Positions 22,226-31,075 of a stretch of 64,000 nt of DNA are shown piece by piece. The notes below the pieces were generated by a model. It was not told where the DNA came from and did no database searches. It worked only from the letters and a program-made list of their open reading frames with translations. Made by a program: the position numbers and the translations under genes. The stretch covers positions 535,637,102-535,701,101 of the forward strand of contig NC_064616.1 of the NCBI RefSeq assembly GCF_023898315.1. The letters run 5' to 3'. The DNA comes from Schistocerca nitens (taxonomy: Eukaryota; Arthropoda; Insecta; Orthoptera; Acrididae). Within the stretch, counting starts at the first letter, position 1; each line of letters starts with the position of its first letter.

Positions 22226-23483
22226 TGAGAGGTGGCATGAGCCCCCTCTCATATTTCTATCTTACGATTCTCCTCTCTAGTTGCATGCGGTGGAGGGTTG
22301 CTTTTCCTTAACACGCGTACTTCCCACGCAGCGTCTCTCGTCACCCGGGTGGGCCGGTGACAGGCGGGCTCTGTGGAACTGCTGGAGAGAGTTAAGCCGA
22401 CGTGTGTGAGGCAGTCGAGTGAATGCTTTTCAGACGCCGACATTGTCAAGAGACACGCCCGCTGGGGTGTGAAGTAGCGGCTGGGCTAGAGGTTCCGTTA
22501 CTTCAGAGAAACTTTGCGAAAACACTTTCTGGCGGGCTACCAGCGAGGCGTGGGAATGACTTGTGTACCCACGCAGTTGTGGCGGGAAAATTCCCGCACT
22601 TTCTGCAAAATCAGCACAGAAATTGGCGCCAAGAATCTCCATTGGTGGAATGGTAGTGCTCCGGCAATGGAGTGGAATTTCCGCCGGTTTTCGAGTTGCT
22701 GATTGGAACGTAACCACGACCACTGTCGTGGGGGCGGGAAGGTTGTGTTTTCGGCCTGTACGGGTGCTCTGGGTAGTCGGCAGTCGCCTTTCGGTCGCGG
22801 ACGTCGGAGCAACCAGCCCTCGCCTGCGGTACGCCAGATCGTGTTCTGGGAGATAAGAAGACTGTTGGTAATGTACGTCCGCAGCACCGGCAGATAGGGT
22901 TTTTCCTAGGTGATAATCAGAGCTCAGCAGAGCGCGCTTGTTCATCCTTTTCTAACTTTGTTCAGTTTCGAGTAGCAGCAATTACTATTGGGTTAGCTGT
23001 GTGTCTCTCTTGAGATTTGAGTGGAAAGGAATTGGCTCCACATACCACTTCGTCTTAAACCTCACGATCTAAGTTAGGGACAACTTCACCTTTACTGTGT
23101 TTGTATGAATCTCCAATTTTAGCCAATTTGATGTTTTATATTTCCTGTGTCTCTTTTACTATTCTGCGTTTAATCTTAATAAATCATATTGTTATTTTGG
23201 ACAGAACTTTCTTTCTGTTAATCAATAGAGCAACCCTATCATTCCTCACTATGCTAATGAAACCTTTGTTTATTTAACTTATTTATCAAATTAAATTATT
23301 GCAGGTGCCAAACTCTCTTCTACTCCACTAGCAGGGTTGATTAGAGTCAGTTCGCGTATTTGTTTTATCCTTGTGCAACAGCAAAAGTCGGAGTTAGAAT
23401 AGGGGGGGCTTAGAGCATGATTTACACATGTGGATTCTAGTAGAATTTAGTGATAAATACACTACTAGCCCCGGCACCTCGCA
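22226..23483 (+). repeat. 3' LTR of LTR element 1
   Basis: The second copy, starting just after 'gcgtaggggcaa' and ending at the CR1 LINE with TSD 'actt'. It appears base-identical to the 5' LTR wherever I compared the two. Confidence 0.95.
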
Positions 23484-24470
23484 ACTTTGACATCGTTTAG
23501 GTTCTGTTTGTCTGAGAGGTTTTGGCTGCGTTTAAACTTGGAGTGAAGCTCTCTTTGCTTTCGCAGTAGCTTCCTAACTTTCTTGTTGAACCACGGTGGG
23601 TTTTTCCCGTCCCTCACAGTTTTACTCGGCACGTACCTGTCTAAAACGCATTTTACAATTGCCTTAAACTTTTTCCATAAACACTCAACATTGTCAGTGT
23701 CGGAACAGAAATTTTCGTTTTGATCTGTTAGGTAGTCTGAAATCTGCCTTCTATTACTCTTGCTAAACAGATAAACCTTCCTCCCTTTTTTTATATTCCT
23801 ATTAACTTCCATATTCAGGGATGTTGCAACGGCCTTATGATCACTGATTCCCTGTTCTGCACTTACAGAGTCGAAAAGTACGGGTCTGTTTGTTATCAGT
23901 AGGTCCAAGATGTTATCTCCATGAGTCGGTTCTCTGTTTAATTGCTCGAGGTAATTTTCGGATAGTGCACTCAGTATAATGTCACTCGATGCTCTGTCCC
24001 TACCACCCGTCCTAAACATCTGAGTGTCCCAGTCTATATCTGGTAAATTGAAATCTCCACCTAAGACTATAATATGCTGAGAAAATTTATGTGCAATGTA
24101 TTCCAAATTTTCTCTCAATTGTTCTGCCACTAGTGCTGCTGAGTCGGGAGGTCGGTGAAAGGAGCCAATTATTAACCTAGCTTGGTTGTTGAGTGTAACC
24201 TCCACCCACAATATTTCACAGGAACTATCCACTTCTACTACACTACAGGATAAACTACTACTAACAGCGACAAACACGCCACCACCGGTTGCATGCAATC
24301 TATCCTTTCTTAACACCGTCTGTGCCTTTGTAAAAATTTCGGCTTAATTTATCTCTGGCTTCAGCCAGCTTTCTGTACCTATAACGATTTCAGCTTCGGT
24401 GCTTTCTATCAGCGCTTGAAGCTCCGGTACTTTACCAATGCAGCTTCGACAGTTTACAATTACAATACCG
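23484..24470 (-). pseudogene. CR1-type LINE ORF2, endonuclease part
   Basis: This is the N-terminal apurinic-like endonuclease of the same ORF2. On the minus strand NCRSCIGKVPELQALIES and ETEIVIGTESWL-like sequence (catalytic Glu in GTESWL) come first. A stop near 24342 follows, then a clean frame from 24316 with RKDRLHATGGGVFVAV, IVLGGDFNLPDIDWDTQ (GDFN block) and EQGISDHKAV (the SDH catalytic block). Domain order and motif spacing are normal for CR1/Jockey-type LINEs. It nicks target DNA to prime reverse transcription. The frame ends at the LTR insertion, and the last bases 'actt' are the duplicated target. Confidence 0.9.
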
Positions 24471-24556
24471 ATTGCTGCTTGGTCCCCGCATGTCCTGACT
24501 TTACCCCGCACCCTTTGAGGCTGTTCCCTTTCTGTACTTTCCCGAGGCCATCTAAC

Positions 24557-25539
24557 CTAAAAAAAACCGCCCAGTCCACGCCACACAACCCCTGCTACCC
24601 GTGTAGCCGCTTGCTGCGTGTAGTGGACTCCTGACCTATCCAGCGGAACCCGAAGCCCGACCACCCTATGGCCCAAGTCGAGGAATCTGCAGCCCACACG
24701 GTCGCAGAACCGTCTCAGCCTCTGATTCAGACCCTCCACTCGGCTCTGTACCAAAGGTCCGCAGTCAGTCCTGTCGACGATGCTGCAGATGGTGAGCTCT
24801 GCTTTCATCCCACTAGCGAGACTGGCAGTCTTCACCAAATCAGATAGCCGCCGGAAGCCAGAGAGGATTACCTCCGATCCACAGCGACACACATAATTGG
24901 TGCCGACATGAGCGACCACCTGCAGATGGGTGCACCCTGTACCCTTCATGGCATCCGGAAGGACCCGTTCCACATCTGGAATGACTCCCCCCGGTATTCA
25001 CACGGAGTGCACATTGGTTTTCTTCACCTCTCTTGCTGCCATATCCCTAAGGGGCCCCATTACGCGCCTGACGTTGGAGCTCCCAACTACCAGTAAGCCC
25101 ACCCTCTGCGACTGCCCGGATCTTGCAGACTGAGGGGCAACCTCTGGAACAGGACAAGCAGCCATCTCCGGCCGAAAATCAGTATCAGCCGGAGACAGAG
25201 CCTGAAACCGGTTCGTCAGACAAACTGGAGAGGCCTTCTGTTCAGCCCTCCGGAATGTCTTTCGCCCCTGCCACACCTCGAGATGACCTCCCACTCTACC
25301 ACAGGTGAGGGATCAGCGTCAATGTGGGCAGTATCCCGGGCAGCCACAGTCGTAGTCCGATCGGGGGATGCGTGGGACGAGCTGGCCGTCCCCGACAAAC
25401 CCCCATCCGGACCCCCACAGTGATGCCCATTGGCAACAGCCTCAAGCTGTGTGACCGTAGCCAACACTGCCTGAAGCTGGGAGCGAAGGGATGCCAACTC
25501 AGCCTGCATCCGAACACAGCAGTTGCAGTCCCTATCCAT
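24557..25539 (-). pseudogene. CR1-type LINE ORF1 with esterase-like (SGNH) domain
   Basis: The minus strand from 25539 starts MDRDCNCCVRMQAELASLRS, a Cys-rich start followed by a likely coiled coil (heptad-like AELASLRSQLQAVLATVTQL). A frameshift near 25290 leads to a second frame with LLVVGSSNVRRVMGPLRDMA (the Gly-x-Ser-x-x block of an SGNH esterase). After a stop at 24998 come LQVVAHVGTNYVCRCG (the HVGTN block) and LDRSGVHYTQQAATRVA (the catalytic His block). CR1 elements are known for ORF1 proteins with such an esterase; the expected Ser, Asn and His positions are visible. The ORF1 product would bind element RNA and possibly membranes. The two breaks make it a pseudogene. Confidence 0.82.
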
Positions 25540-25911
25540 TGCTAAAAACTGTTGTGCAAAGTACGTCTGAACTAATCTACAGAGAGCACAAACAAATCAA
25601 CACAAAATTTAAACGATTATTAAAATACAATATTGCCTAGTAAATGCAGTAATGCTGCTACTTGCGCGCTGCTGACACACTGCTTGGCGGCGGAAGGAGA
25701 CTACGCGATTTTACACTATTCAGGTACTAAAACGCGATGCTACAACTCTCATATACTATAATACGCCCGAAATTTATGAATTTCAACAATGCAAGTACCA
25801 AAAACACGCAAAGAAATTAAGAATTAAACTATGTAACAAATGTGTGAGCTAGGAGTATACGACTTTCTGCTGGCAGCTGCTTATCCAACGGCGGCAGGGA
25901 GCACACTGGCT
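25540..25911 (-). other. 5' untranslated region of the CR1-type LINE
   Basis: Noncoding sequence between the 5' end of the LINE (at the SINE junction, 25911) and the ORF1 start codon at 25539. It probably holds the internal Pol II promoter. No motif is clear enough to name. Confidence 0.6.
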
Positions 25912-25973
25912 GTTCTAAGTTCTAGGGGACTGATGACCTCAGATGTTAAGTCCGATGGTGCTCAGAGCCATTT
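25912..25973 (+). repeat. SINE family A (+), 3' part, split by a LINE
   Basis: 'gttctaagttctaggggact' to 'gctcagagccattt' is the exact continuation of the SINE that breaks off at 13512. It is followed by the second copy of the 13-bp TSD. Confidence 0.95.
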
Positions 25974-25986
25974 TCTTATAAAGAGG

Positions 25987-26575
25987 AAGTTCAAAATGAA
26001 ATCCAACTGAAATACCATTATATCTTCATGAGCAATCATAAATTCTTCACGTACACAGTTCTGAATATCTAGAGCAGTAGGACACAGAGAGTTCCAATCG
26101 AAGATGCACTGGATAAAATCTGTTCAGTTTAAGTTACAAACGTTAGTTACAGAACGTTGTTAGGCACACACGAAATCACGAACCTGACGCGGGGCGTAAA
26201 CACACAGCGGCCGCGGCAGTGGACGAGACATAGCTGCCACACGTCCGCTCGCTGTCACAGCTACAACTCGACCGATCCACTCCGCCATTGAAGCAGATAT
26301 GAAGCACTCGTCATTGTAGTATTTCTACCGATGTGGAGTTCTCATATTTCAACTGTTACTACGTGCTCGAATAATGATTTTCTAAAGAAATGATATGATG
26401 AGTTAAATTGCAATGAATCTCGACATATACTGTAGTCTAAATATTATATTGCTTCCATTTGACGATGTAAACACCAAGCTGAAGCTCCACAGACCGCTAG
26501 AGTTGTGAAAACTGGCACTTCTTAGCTTCGGCTTGCGCAATGCTGTGTTTTTGGACTCCAAATTATTCGGACCGG
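25987..26575. other. No gene recognised
   Basis: AT-rich sequence between two SINEs. No coding motif or repeat end was found. Confidence 0.35.
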
Positions 26576-26771
26576 TTCAAAAAATGGCTCTGAGCACTAT
26601 GGGACTCAACTGCTGTGGTCATCAGTCCCCTAGAACTTAGAACTACTTAAACCTAACTAACCTAAGGACATCACACACATCCATGCCCGAGGCAGGATTC
26701 GAACCTGCGACCGTAGCAGTCGCACGGTTCCGGACTGCGCGCCTAGAACCGCGAGACCACCGCGGCCGGCT
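26576..26771 (-). repeat. SINE family A (-) with 13-bp TSD
   Basis: A full minus-strand copy from 'ttcaaaaaatggctctgagc' to 'gaccaccgcggccggc'. The TSD 'ttattcggaccgg' lies at 26563-26575 and 26772-26784. Confidence 0.93.
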
Positions 26772-27083
26772 TTATTCGGACCGGGATATCTTTTTGCCTC
26801 TCATTGTACATTATTATTTATTTTCTATATTATCCTAACACTGTCATTCTTTACAACGAACCGCAGTAGTGTAGAGTAAGTTGAGATGAACAGTTTGATA
26901 AAAGACACTTGTGGTCTTTCAAGTTAGGAAACCACCTCAAGTTGGCCTACAAAATCTACCTAAGCTACACGTATTCATGTCGCTTGAGATTTTAAATATT
27001 CTCGCTCTCTCTTCCCGCAAACTATTACTCCTAGAGAAAAACTGAGGAGGATATCCTTTGCAGGAAATTTAATGTGGTTTGTC

Positions 27084-27165
27084 TGCTGGTCCAGCGGCTG
27101 ACTCGCATCGCGGGAAAGTTGCGCCGGCCTGCGCTTACTACAGTAAGTACTCAGTCGACCTGCGT
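27084..27165 (+). repeat. Short repeat shared with 12904-12985
   Basis: 'gcggctgactcgcatcgcgg', 'gaaagttgcgccggcctgcg' and 'tactcagtcgacctgcg' match the segment near 12.9 kb. No family is known to me. Confidence 0.6.
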
Positions 27166-27328
27166 AAGCACATATCAAATATACACTACTGGCCATTAAA
27201 ATTGCTACACCACGAAGATGACTTCCTACAGACGCGAAATTTAACCGACAGGAAGAAGATGCTGTGATATGCAAATGATTAGCTTTTCAGAGCATGCACA
27301 CAAGGTTGGCGCCGGTGGCGAGACCTAC

Positions 27329-27527
27329 GCCGGCCGCGGTGGTCGAGCGGTTCTGGCGCTGCAGTCCGGAACCGCGGGACTGCTACGGTCGCAGGTTCGA
27401 ATCCTGCCTCGGGCATGGGTGTGTGTGATGTCCTTAGGTTAGTTAGGTTTAAGTAGTTCTAAGTGCTAGGGGACTTATGACCTAAGATGTTGAGTCCCAT
27501 AGTGCTCAGAGCCATTTGAACCATTTT
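27329..27527 (+). repeat. SINE family A (+) in the Tc1 leader
   Basis: A full copy from 'gccggccgcggtggtcgagc' to 'ccatttgaaccatttt'. The TSD is 'gcgagacctac' (27318-27328) and 'gcgacacctac' (27528-27538), with one mismatch. Confidence 0.92.
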
Positions 27528-27624
27528 GCGACACCTACGACGTGCTGACATGAGGAAAGTTTCCAACCGATTTCTCATACACAAACAACAGTTGACTGGC
27601 GTTTTCTGGTGAAACGTAGTTGAG

Positions 27625-27735
27625 ATGCCTCGTGTAAGGAGGAGAAATGCGTACCATCATGTTTCCGACTTCGATAAAGGTCGGATTGTAGCCCATCGTG
27701 ATGGCGGTTTATCGTATCGCGGCATTACTGCTCGC
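27625..27735 (+). pseudogene. Tc1 transposase, N-terminal part before the insertion
   Basis: Starts at the ATG at 27625 (MPRVRRRNAYHHVSDFDKGR, then IVAHRDGGLSYRGITAR). This is the first helix-turn-helix of the Tc1 paired-like DNA-binding domain. The frame is cut exactly between codons 'cgc' (27733-27735) and 'gtt' (38792) by LTR element 2. Reading resumes in frame at 38792. Confidence 0.88.
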
Positions 27736-30571
27736 TGTAACGTCCCATAGCAAAACACAAATTATATGTGGTAAAAAAGAAAAGGGGAAAATAATAATTT
27801 AACTGGATGATTGTAATTGCGTGGACCACGATTGTGTGAACTTTATGTAATACAGAGAAAGCATTATGTCTCATGTTTCGTTCTTGTATAGAATTATGTA
27901 CAGACTTTTTTTTTGAGATAATATCTGTGTCGGCGAGTACTGAAACCGCCACAGATGATACTTATTAAATATCAAACAAAGATGAGAATGGGTCACAACA
28001 GGTATAAATAGTAGTGACCGAAAATTAATTTCTCTGTCGTCTTCTTGGAATTACGTGAGTAGGAAGAGCCTGTGACGTTACATTGTACGCTTGCGTAGCA
28101 TTCTTTGGTCAAGAGTGAGAGACGTGCGCCATTAGGTACTGATTTGTAAAGGTGTGTAATAATTTAATCTGTTTAAATGTTTTGAATAGGAACTTCCTGG
28201 CAGATTAAAACTGTGTGCCCGACCGAGACTCGAACTCGGGACCTTTGCCTTTCGCGGGCAAGTGCTCTACCGTGCTAGTTCTGCAAGGTTCGCAGGAGAG
28301 CTTCTGTAAAGTTTGGAAGATAGGAGACGAGATACTGGCAGAAATAAAGCTGTGAGGACCGGGTGTGAGTCGTGCTCGAATAGCTCAGTTGGTAGACCAG
28401 TTGCCCGAGAAAAGCAAAGTTCCCGAGTTCGAGTCTGGGTCGGGCACACAGTTTTAATCTGCCAGGAAGTTTCATATCAGCGCACACTCCGCTGCAGAGT
28501 GAAAATCTCATTCTGGAAATATCCCCCAGGCTGTGGCTAAGCCGTGTCTCCGCAATATCCTTTCTTTCAGGAGTGCTAGTTCTGCAAGGTTCGCAGGAGA
28601 GCTTCTGTAAACTTTAGAAGGTAGGAGACGAGATACTGGCAGAAGTAAAGCTGTGAGGACCGGGCGTGAGTCGTGCTCGGATAGCTCAGTTGGTAGAGCA
28701 CTTGCCCGAGAAAGGCAAAGGTCCCGAATTCGAGTCTGGGTCGGGTACACAGTTTTAATCTGCCAGGAAGTTTCATATCAGCGCACACTCCGCTGCAGAG
28801 TGAAAATATCATTCTGGAAACATCCCCCAGGCTGTGGCTAAGCCGTGTCTCCGCAATATCCTTTCTTTCAGGAGTGCTAGTTCTGCAAGGTTCGCAGGAG
28901 GGCTTCTGTAAAGTTTGGAAGGTAGGAGACGAGATACTGGCAGAAGTAAAGGTGTGAGGACCGGGCGTGAGTCGTGCTCGGATAGCTCAGTTGGTAGAGC
29001 ACTTGCCCGCGAAAGGCAAAGGTTCCGAGTTCAAGTCTCGGTCGGGCACACAGTTTTAATCTGCCAGGAAGTTTCGTATCAGTGCACACTCCGCTGCAGA
29101 GCGAAAATCTCATTCTGGAAATATCCCCCAGGCTGTGGCTAAGCCGTGTCTCCGCAATATCCTTTCTTTCAGGAGTGCTAGTTCTGCAAGGTTCGCAGGA
29201 GAGCTTCTGTAAAGTTTGGAAGGTAGGAGACGAGATACTGGCAGAAGTAAAGCTGTGAGGACCGGGCGTGAGTCGTGCTCGGATAGCTCAGTTGGTAGAG
29301 CACTTGCCAGCGGAAGGCAAAGGCCCCGAGTTCGAGTCTCGGTCGGGCACACAGTTTTAATCTGCCAGAAAGTTTCATATCAGCGCACACTCCGCTGAAG
29401 AGTGAAAATCTCATTCTGGAAACATCCCCCAGGCTGTGGCTAAGCCGTGTCTCCGCAATATCCTTTCTTTCAGGAGTGCTAGTTCTGCAAGGTTCGCAGG
29501 AGAGCTTCTGTAAACTTTAGAAATTAGGAGATGAGATACTGGCAGAAGTAAAGCTGTGAGGACCGGGCCTGAGTCGTGCTCGGATAGCTCAGTTGGTAGA
29601 GCACTTGCCCGCGAAAGGCAAAGGTCCCGAGTTCGAGTCTCGGTCGGGCACACAGTTTTAATCTGCCAGGAAGTTTCATATCAGCGCACACTCCGCTGCA
29701 GAGTGAAAAGCTCATTCTGGTTTTGAACAGAGTTACTTAGTGAAAACTTGCATTATGATTTGTAATAAGCTTGCCTGGTATTTTATCCCATCCTTTTACA
29801 ACATTTTCAGCTATTTAAATATTATTCTTGGTGCAGTGCTGCGCTACGAACGAACGAGCCGCTGCCGCGGCGCATTCAAACTGCATTAAATGAAACCAAT
29901 CATACCGCAAAGGAGCGGGCAGGTAATAGTAAACTAAAATTATTTCTTTCAGCTTTCGGAATTGCAGAGCAGAGCAGCAGATTTTATGATGTGTTTTACA
30001 GCTTGACGCTTGCTGCCGATGATATATTATTAACAGTGCAAAAAGATAATTTACCTTCATAACATAAAAGAAATCTTGCTGTGCGTAGTTCTGGTCTGGC
30101 AAACATTATAGTAAAAACATCTTTTTCTCTGATAATAGTCTCATGTTCTCGTGTTAGTCGTGGTACTTATTGGTGCTTTACTGTTAACAAAAATCCACTG
30201 CAAGAGTTTGATGTTGAACAAACATTGCGTACTGTAACGTCAGTATTGATAACGAAATACATTGCGTACTGTAACATCAGTATTGATAACGAAATAATTT
30301 TCAGTAGGCTTTTCAATAACTGTAAAGTAAGGAAGATATGTAGAACCTTAATGCGAGCTACAGTAACGAAACAATGTTCCTTTAGTAGAAAGCCACATCC
30401 AGAATAATAAGAACATAATATATTATGTTTTGTTGAAAATTAATGATCCAAACAAAGTCACAGCACAGCATCCCTAAAAAGTATTTCAGGGCTCTTTTCG
30501 TAGCAACATTTTTTATCTCATATATTAGTTGTTACGCGAGCAATAAAACAAAGCAAATAGAGCCAGTGAAA
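27736..30571 (+). repeat. 5' LTR of LTR element 2 (carries the tandem array)
   Basis: Begins 'tgtaacgtcccatagcaaaa' and ends 'agagccagtgaaa'. It contains the 1531-bp insertion at 28190-29720 and, at about 30223-30296, a local duplication of about 37 bp ('acattgcgtactgtaac...gataacgaaat') that is single in the 3' LTR. The LTR end does not show the usual CA, so the last few bases are uncertain. Confidence 0.85.
28190..29720 (+). repeat. Tandem array of 301-bp units, each with a tRNA-like sequence
   Basis: The unit start 'gctagttctgcaaggttcgc' recurs at 28274, 28575, 28876, 29177 and 29478, a constant 301-bp period. Each unit has a tRNA-like part beginning at 28374, 28675, 28976, 29277 and 29578 (A box 'tagctcagttggtagagc', B box 'gagttcgagtctc'). 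The left edge (28190-28272) is an inverted copy of the tRNA-like part. The whole 1531-bp block has one TSD, 'ttttgaatag' (28180-28189) and 'ttttgaacag' (29721-29730), and the 3' LTR shows the empty site. Anticodon-stem pairing is imperfect and the loop lacks a normal U33, so these are tRNA-derived repeats, not working tRNA genes. Confidence 0.9.
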
Positions 30572-30572
30572 C

Positions 30573-30592
30573 TGTCGCCCAAAAGCGTGGGG
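30573..30592 (+). promoter_or_regulatory. Primer-binding site of LTR element 2 (tRNA-Lys-like)
   Basis: 'tgtcgcccaaaagcgtgggg' follows the 5' LTR by one base. It resembles the tRNA-Lys primer site (TGGCGCCCAACGTGGGG) with one substitution and a small insertion. This supports the chosen LTR end. Confidence 0.6.
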
Positions 30593-31075
30593 AAGAATTT
30601 GCAGTGGCCACGAAAATAACAACTGTTTTATGTGTTTTCTTTCATTGTCCATTGTTATATAACTACATATATGTATTTAGTGATAAATGTATGTATGTGT
30701 CTCATGATTAATGCCATGTAGTAATAAATGAACAAAAATTCTTTCATGAAAAAACGCACCACTGCAAGCGAGTCAGAGGATAAGATCCTGATAGTACTGT
30801 GAAACTGTAGCGGCTACATAATATGGGGGCAGCCGAACTCTGAAATCAGATAAACTAAAGGTAAGACTACACTGTAGTTGTCCTGTTCGTAGAAGCTTAA
30901 CCACAGTGAAGTGATCTCATATCGCTAGTGGTGTGCGTAGTTTGGCGTTAGTATTTATGACAGGGCAAACTTGAGCGTAGATAGTAATTTTTAGTGTGCA
31001 GTGTATTGTACATAAAGTACCATATTTTGTGTGCTAGTGGCAAACTGACAGATCCTGTGTTCGAGTAGGTAATTT

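Larger units (their letters stand above)
15318..23483 (+). mobile_element. LTR retrotransposon 1: Gag-only, very young
   Basis: An 8166-bp element with two 1258-bp LTRs that appear identical (offset 6908 bp), a 4-bp TSD 'actt' (15314-15317 and 23484-23487), TG...CA ends ('tgagaggtgg' to 'cacctcgca'), a primer-binding site at 16581 and a purine-rich stretch before the 3' LTR. The interior encodes one long Gag frame. No protease, reverse transcriptase, RNase H or integrase motif can be found in any frame of 18880-22225. Identical LTRs imply a recent insertion, so it was presumably mobilised by enzymes of another element. Confidence 0.92.
13513..25911 (-). mobile_element. Nearly full-length CR1-type LINE, split by an LTR element
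   Basis: Without the LTR insertion the element is about 4.2 kb. In minus orientation it has a 5' UTR (25911-25540), ORF1 with an esterase-like domain, then ORF2 (endonuclease plus reverse transcriptase). Its 3' end carries short GATGTA-type repeats ('tacatctacatctatactcc' on the plus strand). It sits in a SINE without a visible TSD, as is common for CR1 elements. The LTR element at 15318-23483 interrupts ORF2, and the protein reads straight across the break (NLNDVK then VSVRRAMREVF). A few stops and frameshifts make it inactive. Confidence 0.9.

Noticed and set aside
28374-29653. Five tRNA genes, or a CRISPR-like array
   Set aside because: The tRNA-like units have imperfect anticodon stems and an abnormal loop and lie within a 301-bp dispersed repeat. 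The period is far too long, and the spacers too alike, for CRISPR.
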